A DNA stretch of 64,000 nucleotides from assembly GCF_002993365.1 (NCBI RefSeq), contig NZ_PVNP01000204.1, forward strand, positions 1 to 64,000, in the 5' to 3' direction. Below the pieces are notes generated by a model. It ran no database searches and was not told where the DNA came from. It saw nothing but the letters and a program-made list of their open reading frames with translations. This document shows positions 38,364 through 48,500 of the stretch, in pieces. How positions within the stretch are numbered: the first letter of the stretch is position 1; every line of letters starts with the position of its first letter. Source of the stretch: Marisediminitalea alba. GTDB taxonomy: Bacteria > Pseudomonadota > Gammaproteobacteria > Enterobacterales > Alteromonadaceae. Position numbers and translations under genes: made by a program.

Positions 38364-38648
38364 ATGGATACCCGCATACAATTCAGAGTTGACGAAGAAA
38401 CGAAACGCCTAGCCCAATTAATGGCTGAAAGCCAAGGGCGTACCTTAAGTGATGCATGTAGAGAGCTTACTGAAGAACTAGCTGAGCAGCAACGCAAAGT
38501 TATGACTCATGACCAATGGCTTACCGATCAGGTCAACGCTGCGTTTAGCAAATTGGATAGTGGGAAAAGTGAGTTTGTTACTCATGAAGAAGCTTCCTTG
38601 GACATGGAAGTGAGAAAGATGAAAGTTAGGAATAAAGCCAAAAAATGA
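38364..38648 (+). CDS. Antitoxin, RelB/DinJ (ribbon-helix-helix) family
   Basis: A 94-residue antitoxin. The start at 38364 has GGAG 7 bases upstream and yields TRIQFRVDEETKRLAQLMAE, the ribbon-helix-helix N-terminus of RelB/DinJ-type proteins. The C-terminal part is charged and probably wraps the toxin. Its TGA overlaps the toxin ATG (ATGA). It is in cassette C2 but runs opposite to the cassette strand, so it needs its own promoter. Confidence 0.85.
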   Translation: MDTRIQFRVDEETKRLAQLMAESQGRTLSDACRELTEELAEQQRKVMTHDQWLTDQVNAAFSKLDSGKSEFVTHEEASLDMEVRKMKVRNKAKK

Positions 38649-38926
38649 TCGTTTGGGAAAAAGACTCATTGGACGATCGAGAAGTGATTTTCGAATTTTT
38701 ATACGAATTTAACCCATTAGCTGCGGAAAAAGCTGACACCATTATTGAGGCTAAAGTTGAAAACTTGATACAGCAACCGTTGATGGGCGTTGAAAGAGAA
38801 GGAATACCTGGACGGCTTTTAATTATTCCTGAGATATCAATGATTGTTTCGTACTTTGTAAGAGAAGACGTAATTCATGTTCTCAGGGTTTTACACCAGA
38901 AGCAAAAATTTCCCGTAGGCAACTAA
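38645..38926 (+). CDS. Toxin, RelE/ParE family
   Basis: A 93-residue toxin of the RelE/ParE fold. IVWEKDSLDDREVIFEFLYEF, ADTIIEAKVENLIQQPLMGVEREG and the end VIHVLRVLHQKQKFP match the family, with the usual positively charged C-terminal strand. Whether it cuts mRNA (RelE-like) or poisons gyrase (ParE-like) cannot be told. The stop TAA lies in the cassette core site at the C2 start, so gene and cassette end at the same place. Confidence 0.85.
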   Translation: MIVWEKDSLDDREVIFEFLYEFNPLAAEKADTIIEAKVENLIQQPLMGVEREGIPGRLLIIPEISMIVSYFVREDVIHVLRVLHQKQKFPVGN

Positions 38927-39021
38927 CGCCCTGTTAACGGGCAAAATTTTGTTGGCTAAAATGTGAAGCGGAGCGAAACCAAGCCAACATAATTTTGTCC
39001 ACTTTAAACAGCTTGTTATAC
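38921..39021 (-). repeat. attC site of cassette C3
   Basis: 101 bp. R'' GTATAAC (39021-39015) and R' GTTAGTT (38927-38921) on the minus strand. Long arms ATGTTGGCT / AGCCAACA with a GCTTCGCTCCG-type loop, of a second subtype shared with C4. Confidence 0.87.
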
Positions 39022-39294
39022 ATTCTTTTCATCAGATTCTGATTCTTTGGCACTAACTTCATCAAGAATAGCAAAGCCAGCTTTTTGAAATCCTATTGCC
39101 ATTAAGCCTAAAGTGCTACCAATAGCGATATATGGACCAACCCAATCACCTTGTAGATATTGACCAGCATCACTTTTTGCAAGATATGTAATTGGAACAG
39201 CTAAGACAGCCCAAACAATTTTCTCACTCAAAGAAATCATTAGGTTCGCGTGTTTTTCGTTTGCTGCTTTAGATTTGTACTTTGAATATGACAT
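39016..39294 (-). CDS. Cassette C3 small membrane protein, unknown
   Basis: A 92-residue protein (SYSKYKSKAANEKHANLM) with two hydrophobic segments, KIVWAVLAVPITYLA and GPYIAIGSTLGLMAIGFQKAGF, and an acidic tail. The start at 39294 has GGAGG about 11 bases upstream; an ATG six codons earlier, 10 bases into the cassette, is the alternative. The stop TAA lies inside the core site of attC C3. The gene is AT-rich compared with the flanks. I do not recognise a family. Confidence 0.7.
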   Translation of the reverse strand: MSYSKYKSKAANEKHANLMISLSEKIVWAVLAVPITYLAKSDAGQYLQGDWVGPYIAIGSTLGLMAIGFQKAGFAILDEVSAKESESDEKNV

Positions 39295-39316
39295 GTACTC
39301 AGGTTCCTCCATGAAT

Positions 39317-39430
39317 GTATAACGCCGCTGTATGGGGCATTTTTTGTGTAGTGTAGTTTTGGGGTAAAGTGGCGTAGCCACCCCAAAACGGAGCGAAGCA
39401 AAAAATGTCCCTATGACAGCCTTGTTATAC
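39317..39430 (-). repeat. attC site of cassette C4
   Basis: 114 bp, the longest of the five. R'' GTATAAC (39430-39424) and R' GTTATAC (39323-39317) on the minus strand. Arms ACATTTTTTG / CAAAAAATG and GTTTTGGGGT / ACCCCAAAAC make a strong bent hairpin. Confidence 0.88.
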
Positions 39431-39862
39431 GATTGTAAGCGCTTCATTCTGAATAGTTACCTCACAACCGTCTTCAGTGGGCAAAATATTGGACTTATCT
39501 GGCCAAAACATTATTTGGGCTCTGAATGGTTTGTCATAATAATCTACGGCCGTTCCTAAGTACTCTTTATATGCTCTGATCTTGATTGGCTTGAATATCA
39601 CTTCGAAGTTACCACCAATGACATTGCCTAGTTTTTTGTCTGATTCCATTTTAATACCAGACTTAATGTCTTCGACGATATCAGAAATGATTGCGTGAGC
39701 AGATTCTTTTTTTAATCCAAATATTACAATTTCAGGATGATCGAAGCTTTCCTCTAGTCCAATGCTGTAGGAAAAATCTTCGTGTTCTCCGTTCGGATCA
39801 AATACGAAAAGAAAGTGCCATCCATATTCTTTAATATTCTTCTTGATTTCTTCTTTGCTCAT
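39425..39862 (-). CDS. DUF4262 domain protein (cassette C4)
   Basis: A 145-residue protein of the DUF4262 family. YGWHFLFVFDPNGEHEDFSYSI then GLEESFDHPEIVIFGL is the family core, and FKPIKIRAYKEYLGTAV the second conserved block. No function is known, although the domain is common in integron cassettes and next to defence or toxin genes. The ATG lies 16 bases into the cassette behind GAGAAGAG, and the TAA overlaps the attC core site, so the gene fills the cassette exactly. AT-rich. Confidence 0.85.
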   Translation of the reverse strand: MSKEEIKKNIKEYGWHFLFVFDPNGEHEDFSYSIGLEESFDHPEIVIFGLKKESAHAIISDIVEDIKSGIKMESDKKLGNVIGGNFEVIFKPIKIRAYKEYLGTAVDYYDKPFRAQIMFWPDKSNILPTEDGCEVTIQNEALTIV

Positions 39863-39871
39863 ACTCTTCTC

Positions 39872-39974
39872 GTATAACGCCTAGCACACGGGCAATAGCG
39901 AAGGGCCACTTTTTTGCGCTCTTTGCAAAAAAGGGGAACTGCGCGTTATTGTCCGGTGCTGCGCCTTGTTAGCC
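39872..39974 (-). repeat. attC site of cassette C5
   Basis: 103 bp. R'' GGCTAAC (39974-39968) and R' GTTATAC (39878-39872) on the minus strand. Arms CAATA / TATTG and TTTTTTGC / GCAAAAAA are visible. Confidence 0.85.
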
Positions 39975-40355
39975 CTAACACTGAACGTTCGCAGCTTTGC
40001 TGCCCTGTACCAAAATGTTTGCATTACTTAATTGCCCTTCCCTGATATGCATTTACCTTAAACAACCAACAGAAAAACAACAACTGATTTTTGCAGTAAT
40101 CATTAGCCAGAACTGAAAAAGTTGCGTTGCCAATGAACCTGAGAATTACGCGATACAATTGTTGATAAAAGCACCAGCCAATTACAAGGAGAGACCGCCC
40201 GCGCCGCGCAAACCAGTGGAAGAAATAATCAAGGTTGGTTGGTAACCCTGGACACAAAAACCACCTACAACGGTAGGACGCTAAAACAAGAAAAGATACC
40301 GGCGTAAGCGCTGCCTCGATTTTTTATTTTTGAACGGATTAATGATTGGGGCTAA
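39975..40355 (-). other. Cassette C5 body, no convincing gene
   Basis: The cassette starts TTAGCCCCAATC at 40355 and has about 380 bp before its attC. The only frame of note (40257-40024, 77 residues, hydrophobic) starts at TTG with no ribosome site. A small hairpin CCTAC/GTAGG with T-run lies near 40267-40283. It may be a promoter or RNA cassette or a decayed gene. The core at its right edge (AACAGTTAGCC) is not preceded by a full attC and could be the remnant of an attI site. Confidence 0.5.
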
Positions 40356-40356
40356 C

Positions 40357-40614
40357 TGTTAAATAGACACCAAAACAGTCCGAATAAAACTACCATTTTG
40401 GTGCTTATCAATTTCCTAATATCTTCAGATTATCTTAAATGTCCCACAGATAATAGAATGCGGCTGTGATGGTGTTTTCTATCCAACATCAAATACACCA
40501 CTGCCTTCTAAAATTGAAGTTTGGTGTAAAACGCGCACCGGAGAATAAATTACGCTCTCTCGGCAGCTACCATCGCTTTAATTTATGGCTGATAACTGTG
40601 CGCTTAAGATTAAG
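40357..40614. other. Right flank of the cassette array
   Basis: About 260 bp without a gene. An inverted repeat CACCAAAA / TTTTGGTG (40368-40402 region) lies next to the last core site. There is no second core site and no integrase coding sequence in either strand. Confidence 0.4.
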
Positions 40615-40881
40615 CTAAATAATACCGTGCCCACGGCTTATACCGCTGGCAGCAATTTTGCCTTCTGCCAGTACCGTATCGTCGAGTTTAATTTTGAACG
40701 GGCTGTCAGCTTTGCCAACAATACTGTATTCAAACCCGTAAATGTGGTTGTCATGAATATGCACCGTTGCCGAGCGGGCCGGTGAGACTAATTCGTAAAC
40801 CCCGTTGTCGGCATGCTCATTGATGATGTTCACCATCCAGTTACCGCGGTCCATATCGATATTGAGCGTTTTCTCAAGCAT
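40615..40881 (-). CDS. Uncharacterised 88-residue protein
   Basis: Starts with GGAG 8 bases before the ATG, so translation is likely. The sequence (LEKTLNIDMDRGNWMVNIIN, ARSATVHIHDNHIYGFEYSI, VLAEGKIAASGISRGHGII) is mainly beta-strand-like with no signal peptide. I do not recognise a family. It lies between the cassette array and rsmI but outside the attC-bounded region, with base use like the chromosome. Confidence 0.65.
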   Translation of the reverse strand: MLEKTLNIDMDRGNWMVNIINEHADNGVYELVSPARSATVHIHDNHIYGFEYSIVGKADSPFKIKLDDTVLAEGKIAASGISRGHGII

Positions 40882-41018
40882 TCGTTATTCTCCGAAAAAC
40901 GTTGTGTGTCACCTGAAATAACTAAAGAAGCACACCGCAACTGCCAGTGTGTTGATATTTGAATTATTGAAATAACGGCCTTAGAACTAACAGCCGGATG
41001 TAGGACAAATTGTTAGAT

Positions 41019-41852
41019 TTATTCTAGGGCCAAACCAGCCTGATACAAAGCGTTTTTCTTTAGCTGATAATGATCTGCCACAATGGCAGCTGCTTTTTTC
41101 AGTGGCAAGTCCTGCTTCAGGCGTTTAAGCAGAGCCATGGCTTCGCTGGGCAGTTCGTCACTGGCAGGCGGCGCACCGGCCACCATCAGCACAAATTCAC
41201 CTTTTTGATGCACAGCATCTGCTTCCAGCCAGGCGATAATACCGTCCGGCGTATCACTGACGTAGGTCTCAAACGTTTTGGTCAGCTCTTTGGCCAGTAC
41301 CAGATGCCGATCTGGCCCCAGAGCGGTTTTGATATCGTTAACGGTATCCAGGATACGCCTCGGCGCCTCGTAAAATACACTGGTACAGGTTCGGTCGAGC
41401 AGCGTTGCCAGTACGTTCATACGGGCCTGATTTTTAACCGGTAAAAACCCTTCAAATATAAACCGATCGGTAGCCAGTCCGGAGGCGCTCAACGCCGTTA
41501 TCGCCGCACAAGGGCCTGGCAGGGCGACCACATTAATGCCGGCTGCCCGGCACGCACGCACCAGTACAAAACCCGGATCGCTGATTAATGGAGTACCGGC
41601 ATCACTGATTAACGCAACGGCTTCACCGCCGAGCAATTTGTTGCACAGCATCTGAGTTCGCTTTTCTTCGTTATGATCGTGCAGCGACAGGGTTTTCGCC
41701 TGGATAGAGAAGTGTTGTAAAAGCTTCTGGCTATGACGGGTATCTTCCGCGGCGATCCAGTCTACCGCACCTAGCACGTCGATAGCCCGCTGGGTAATAT
41801 CCTGCAGATTACCAATGGGCGTGGGCACGATGTAAAGGGTTGCGGCGGTCAT
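41019..41852 (-). CDS. rsmI: 16S rRNA (cytidine(1402)-2'-O)-methyltransferase
   Basis: 2'-O-methylates C1402 in the ribosomal P site. The 277 residues have the tetrapyrrole-methylase fold: LYIVPTPIGNLQDITQRA, AAEDTRHSQKLL, ALISDAGTPLISDPGFVLV and PGPCAAITALSASGL. It is divergent from lpoA, the E. coli order (yraL/yraM). Confidence 0.96.
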   Translation of the reverse strand: MTAATLYIVPTPIGNLQDITQRAIDVLGAVDWIAAEDTRHSQKLLQHFSIQAKTLSLHDHNEEKRTQMLCNKLLGGEAVALISDAGTPLISDPGFVLVRACRAAGINVVALPGPCAAITALSASGLATDRFIFEGFLPVKNQARMNVLATLLDRTCTSVFYEAPRRILDTVNDIKTALGPDRHLVLAKELTKTFETYVSDTPDGIIAWLEADAVHQKGEFVLMVAGAPPASDELPSEAMALLKRLKQDLPLKKAAAIVADHYQLKKNALYQAGLALE

Positions 41853-42029
41853 AGGGTATAATCCGGCAAAGCTGAAAGGCTGCCAATATACCTGTTTGTC
41901 ACGAAGGCGGAAACCTTTGTGTGGTATTCACTGGTCATTGGGCCAGAATTTAGATTAATCCGTAGATTTTAGTTATCAGTCAGTTAAACTGACGGTTCAG
42001 GAATAATTGTATGGAATCGCGGAACGTTT

Positions 42030-43940
42030 ATGCGTCGATGTTACCCATGGTTACTGGTTGGTTTAAGTGTGACTTTGCTGTTGAGTGGTTGTGGTTCAAC
42101 CGCGCCCACTACCCGCGCCCCGGTGAAAACCTCAGTGCCGGAGGTAGAAACCGAAGATAACACCGAGACAACGCTGACGCCGGCGATGATGGTCTCCCGG
42201 GCGCAGGAAGTCTGGCAGACAACCGGCGACATAAATATACGCAACGGCTACCTGCTGGATGCGGCGCAAGCCTTTCTGGCTGAAGGCGCGCCAGCTAAAG
42301 CCAGCCAGATTAGTTACATGCTGCGCGATCAGATCCGCTTACCAGAACAGCAAAATCGCTATCATTTACTGCTGGCCGAACTGTATGGTAACGATCCCCG
42401 GGTAGGCAGTGCACAACGGCTCGAACTGCTGCAATCCATCACCGCTTCGGCCCCTGCAGCCAAGGCAAAAAAGTTTGCTTTGATGGCCACCGATTATGCC
42501 CGCCTGGGTAAGTGGCTGGCGGCTGCTAACGCGCTACTCAATAGTGATGATGCCAACCCTGAACATGTGGCGCAGGCCTGGCAATGGGTTAATCAGGCCT
42601 CGGCGCAGCAATTACAGGACAGTACCCGCTTTAACAAACTCCCCGCCTACGTTTCTTTGCGTCAGCTTATTCTTGAGCATGGTTTTGAACCTGACGTACT
42701 CAGGCAGCAACTGGCTCAGTATCAACGCGTATTTCGTAATCACCCGCTGGTAACTCATTGGCCGGACAACCTGAGTAACCTTGATAAGCTAGCCCAGACT
42801 AATCGCGAAAATATCGCCGTGATGTTACCACTCAGTGGTCGTTTACAGGTCACCGGCATGGCGATTAAAGAAGGGATCCTCGCCGCGTATTTTAATGATG
42901 CCAGTGCCATGAATGCGACCCGGATCCCCCAGTTACAATTTTTCGACACCAATGGTGCAACCGCCGATGAGTTAATCGCAGCCGCTGCCGACGCAGACTG
43001 GATCATTGGCCCCCTGCTGAAAGAAAATGTCGATGCACTGTTGCCGAAGCTCAGCCCGCAACACCGCATATTGACCCTCAACCGCCCTGAAGCATCAGTT
43101 TCGGCGCTTGGCAATAACGGACAACAAGAGTTGCTGCCTGCCAGCTTCAGCTCACAGGTTTACTATGCCCTGGCCCCAGAAGATGAAGCCCGTCAGCTGG
43201 CCGAGCGGGTATTTACCCAGGGCCGACGTTCACCGGTGCTGGTTGCCTCAGAGAACACGCTCCACCAGCGCATGCAAGACGCCTTTCTAATCCGCTGGCA
43301 ACAACTCACCAGCGGCCTGGCAGCCAGTCAGCACAGCGCCCCGACACTGGTAACTTATTCCGACAACAATACGTTGCGTGAAGGCATTCTGGATGCTCTG
43401 GACGTAGCCCAGAGTAAGGAACGCATTAAAGAAATACAGAGCTTCGCCGACGGTGAGCTCTATAACATGGCGCGTAACCGGCGGGATATTGATGCGGTAG
43501 TGGTTTTTACCTCGCCGGAACAAACCGAACTGGTTAACCCGGTGATAGAAGCGAGCATCAGCCCCTTTGGTGGCGTTACTGTACCGGTATTTGCAACCTC
43601 CCGCTCCATCGATTATGCCCAGTCGCGCAATCAGTGGCGTGATTTGGAGAATCTGCATTTCCTCGATATGCCGTGGGTACTGCCCGACAACCCGGCGCCG
43701 GAGCTGGCCGCTCAAACCGATGCGCTTTGGCCACAGCGCCCTACTCCACTACAACGTCTGTTTGCTTTTGGCGTGGATGCCTACAACCTGCTGCCGCGGA
43801 TTAACAGTATGGCGTGGTTACCACAGTTACAGTACGAGGGCCTTACCGGCGCGCTCAGTGTTAATCAGAACAATGAGATAGTGCGCAGTTTACCGGAAGC
43901 CGTGGTAACCCAGGAGCGTGTAAAGGTACTGGCTGAGTAA
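42030..43940 (+). CDS. lpoA: Penicillin-binding protein activator LpoA
   Basis: Outer-membrane lipoprotein that reaches through the periplasm to activate PBP1a. The 636 residues have a lipobox LLSGC (Cys21), a helical TPR-like N-terminal half and a periplasmic-binding-protein-like C-terminal half starting near NIAVMLPLSGRLQVTGMAIK. GPLLKENVDALLP and the end FAFGVDAYNLLPRI are family marks. It heads lpoA-yraN-diaA-dolP. Confidence 0.93.
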   Translation: MRRCYPWLLVGLSVTLLLSGCGSTAPTTRAPVKTSVPEVETEDNTETTLTPAMMVSRAQEVWQTTGDINIRNGYLLDAAQAFLAEGAPAKASQISYMLRDQIRLPEQQNRYHLLLAELYGNDPRVGSAQRLELLQSITASAPAAKAKKFALMATDYARLGKWLAAANALLNSDDANPEHVAQAWQWVNQASAQQLQDSTRFNKLPAYVSLRQLILEHGFEPDVLRQQLAQYQRVFRNHPLVTHWPDNLSNLDKLAQTNRENIAVMLPLSGRLQVTGMAIKEGILAAYFNDASAMNATRIPQLQFFDTNGATADELIAAAADADWIIGPLLKENVDALLPKLSPQHRILTLNRPEASVSALGNNGQQELLPASFSSQVYYALAPEDEARQLAERVFTQGRRSPVLVASENTLHQRMQDAFLIRWQQLTSGLAASQHSAPTLVTYSDNNTLREGILDALDVAQSKERIKEIQSFADGELYNMARNRRDIDAVVVFTSPEQTELVNPVIEASISPFGGVTVPVFATSRSIDYAQSRNQWRDLENLHFLDMPWVLPDNPAPELAAQTDALWPQRPTPLQRLFAFGVDAYNLLPRINSMAWLPQLQYEGLTGALSVNQNNEIVRSLPEAVVTQERVKVLAE

Positions 43941-43944
43941 TGGT

Positions 43945-44289
43945 ATGGCACGTTGGATTGGTCACAACCAGGAAAAACGTGCGCAACAATACCTGCAACG
44001 AGCAGGACTCACTCTGGTGGCCAAAAATGTAACCTATCGGGGCAGCGAAATCGACCTGATAATGAAAGAACAGCAAACCTGGGTCTGCGTGGAAGTAAAA
44101 TATCGCCAGCAGGATAGCCATGGTCATGCTGCCGAAACGATCAGCCCGGCAAAAATTCACCGCATGGGTACTGCGTTTCAACGTTATTTAAGTGATAATG
44201 GGATTAATTCCAATATGGTTCCCATGCGGCTTGACGCAGTAGTCATTGACGGTGACACCATCAACTGGCTGAAGAACATCGCTCAGTAG
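43945..44289 (+). CDS. yraN: YraN family (UPF0102) nuclease-like protein
   Basis: A 114-residue protein with the restriction-endonuclease-like fold: GHNQEKRAQQYLQRAGLTLV, RGSEIDLIMKE and VCVEVKYRQQ hold the E..D..E-x-K residues. Function is unproven. It starts 4 bases after the lpoA stop. Confidence 0.93.
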   Translation: MARWIGHNQEKRAQQYLQRAGLTLVAKNVTYRGSEIDLIMKEQQTWVCVEVKYRQQDSHGHAAETISPAKIHRMGTAFQRYLSDNGINSNMVPMRLDAVVIDGDTINWLKNIAQ

Positions 44290-44311
44290 AGTCATGGGCC
44301 TGTGCAGTTAA

Positions 44312-45512
<1,201 letters not shown>

Positions 45513-45581
45513 CAGGGCGAAGACTTTCAACAACAGGTAACGCAAGCTTTTCCCTGATAGACAAAAACGCATAGTGCAATT

Positions 45582-48500
45582 ATGCTAAAGGGAATTACTC
45601 TGAGAATGTTGATTGGAAAATCGTGGATGTCCAGGTACGTCTGTCATCAGACTGTTAATCGAGTCGCCTTACGTGTAGTCCTTTACTCCCTGGCTGTATT
45701 TTTCAGTATCACGGGCAAAGCTGCGCCGTCGCAGCTCAGCGATTATTTTAGAGAAGTCTGGACCACCCGCGACGGACTCCCGCACAACACTATTAATGCC
45801 ATTTCACAAAGTGAAGACGGCTACCTGTGGATAGGCACCTGGGAAGGCGCGGCCCGCTTTAATGGCCGTTCATTTACCGTATTTGGCCGTGGCGAGCCCA
45901 GTGGCATGCCTGATGTCGGTATCCGCACCATCCATAAAAATCGTCAACAGAATTTAATATTTGCCGGTGCCCGCGGTGGATTAAGTGAGCGTCGTCCGGA
46001 TGACTGGCAGAGCTGGCAGCCTTACCGGGTGTTAATTAACGGCGTGGCCGACGATAAACAGGGTAACCTGTGGCTGGCAACTGAAGGACAAGGGGTCTAC
46101 CGTCAGGCAGCCCGTGGCGAACGAACCCAACTAACTATTCAACAAGGCTTACCGAGTAACGTAGTATCCAGCGTACTGAGCACAGATGATGGCAGTATCT
46201 GGCTAGGCACCGGGCGCGGCCTGGTGCGTCTGAACAGCGAAGATGAAAGCTTTGCGCTGGAACAGGTCAACGGCTTACCTGAAGTCCCGGTGCTGGCATT
46301 AACTGCATACAACAACGGCTTATTAATCGGTACGGAACGGGGCCTATACCAGTATCAGGCCGGTCAGGTCAGCGTTTTCTCACCACAGTTAATGAATCTG
46401 CCGGTCTCGGTGTTACTCGCTTTCGATAACCAAATCTGGATAGGCACCACCGACCGCGGCCTCCTGCGCTACAGTGACGCAGGCCTGGAGAGCCTGAATA
46501 TGGCAGCCGGGCTGCCAAATAATCGTATCCTGTCACTGTTTCACGACCGGGAAAACAGCATCTGGGTAGGCACTAATGGCGGCTTATTCCGGCTTCGTGA
46601 CGCGCCCTTTGTTACGCTAACCACAGAGCAGGGGTTAGCCGGCAATTACATTCGCTCGGTATTATCGCACAGTGACGGCAGTGTCTGGGTCGGCAGCAGT
46701 CAGGGCGTCAGCCGTATTACAAAGCAGGGCGTAGAAGCTATTGACCTTTCAGCATACAGTGACGCCCAGTCAGTACTGAGTATGGTTGAAGGGCCTGATG
46801 GCTCAGTCTGGATAGGCACCTATTCTGATGGTGTCCTGCAGTGGCAGAACGATGCCATTGTACAGCAGTACAACCGGCGCACGGGTTTACTCGCTAACGA
46901 AGTCCGCGCCATCGCCGTTGCCCCACAGGGCGGCCTGTGGGTGGGGACTGGCCATGGCCTTAACTATGTCGACAGTAACGGCGTGCGCAGTTTCACTACA
47001 GAAGATGGTCTGCCCACACCATTTGTGATGGGGCTGTATTTACACAATGACGGTCGCCTGTTTATTGGTACCGGTGGCGGTGTAGTTATCCGCAGTCCAA
47101 ACGGCGACATTACCCCGGTGGATATCAGTAACCTCGATGATGCGGAATATGCCTTTGGTTTTGCGCCAGATCCGGCTGCAGGCCTGCTATGGATGAGTAC
47201 CGATCGGGGCCTGGTGGCCTATGAACTGGCCACAGGCCGTTTAACCATGCTTGGCCGGAATGCAGGTCTGCCTTTCGATAAGGTCTTTCAGGCGGTTATC
47301 GACCAGGACAGGCACCTGTGGTTAAGCAGTAACCGCGGTATATTGCGTTTCAGACGCGAACAAATTGAGGATTACCTCGCCGGGCAACGCGAGCAGGTTG
47401 ATTACGAACTCTTTGGCGAAAGCGATGGCATGCAAAGTGCGCAAGCCAACGGCGGCTCTATGCAGGCTGCCACATTGGCTCAGGACGGCACGGTATGGTT
47501 TGCAACATCTAAAGGTGCCAGCCGGGTGAGCCCTACCCAACTGAAGCGCTTTTCGGCGAATACCCCGCCGGTGGTAATAGAAGGCTTTAAAGTCAATGGT
47601 TTAGCACTGCCGTTACACACTGAAAAAGACATCGCTCCCGGCGCAGACCGAATTGAGATCCAGTTTGCCGGACTGGGCTTTGTTATGCCCGAGCGAATTC
47701 AATACCGCACCCGCTTGCAGGGTTTCGATAACAGCTGGGTCGACCGGGGCTCCAATACTATTGCGGAATACACTAACCTGGCACCGGGCGACTACCAGTT
47801 TATGGTAAGCGCTTCCTATCCGGGAGGCGCCTGGGGCGAACAAAATGCCAGTTTCCGCTTTACCATTGCCCCTTATTTTTGGCAACAAACCGGCTTCTGG
47901 CTGGTGGCATTGCTGACGGTTATCGCCATGGTCATTGTGGCTCACCGCTGGCGTATGAAAAGCTTGCGCCAACGTGCCGAGGAACTCAGTAACCAGGTGG
48001 CCGAGCAAACTTATACGCTCAAACAACAGGCCGACAACCTACGTAAAGTCGATGAAGAGCGCTCGGCGTTATTACTGGAAATAAAGCGCCAGGCTGCTGA
48101 GTTTGAGCAACAGGCCCGATCCGACAAGCTTACCGGACTCGCCAACCGGCGGGCATTCGATGAATCACTGCACCGCGAGTGTGCCCGTTCCAAGAGACGC
48201 AATCTGCCGCTTTGTCTGGCCTTGTTGGATATCGATCACTTCAAGCAAATTAACGATACGTTTAATCACAGCATAGGCGACAGAGTGCTTAAGCTGGTGG
48301 CCGATGCTATTAGTCAGCATTGCAGGGAAGAAGACCTGGTCGCACGCTGGGGCGGTGAAGAGTTTGCCATACTGTTGCCCAACTGCGATAACCAGGCGGC
48401 ACAGGATATTTGCGAGCGCATTCGCCAGGCAGTTAGCGAGACCGACTGTTCTGCCATCGCGCCGGACATTTCCCTGACTATCAGTATTGGGGTCACGGCT

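Larger units (their letters stand above)
37514..40356 (-). mobile_element. Integron gene-cassette array without integrase (CALIN-type), five cassettes
   Basis: Five attC sites follow in the same orientation, read on the minus strand in the order CTAACAA...GCGTTAG, the usual arrangement. Cassettes, right to left: C5 39878-40355, C4 39323-39877, C3 38927-39322, C2 38227-38926, C1 37520-38226. Each cassette's first bases and its attC start are exact complements, e.g. TTAGCTGCC/GGCAGCTAA (C1), TTAGTTGCC/GGCAACTAA (C2), TTATACATTC/GAATGTATAA (C3), TTATACGA/TCGTATAA (C4), TTAGCCC/GGGCTAA (C5). No tyrosine recombinase gene lies anywhere in the window. Confidence 0.88.

Noticed and set aside
40024-40257. 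77-residue minus-strand frame in cassette C5 as a gene
   Set aside because: It starts at TTG with no ribosome site and a composition like random AT-rich frame; described only as part of the cassette.
37514-40356. CRISPR array
   Set aside because: The repeats are attC sites of unequal length with non-identical arms and cassettes of 396-707 bp between them, not short uniform repeats and spacers; no cas gene is present.
40615-40881. Integron integrase remnant at the array edge
   Set aside because: The encoded 88 residues show no tyrosine-recombinase motif (R..HxxR..Y) and have a normal ribosome site; treated as an unrelated gene.
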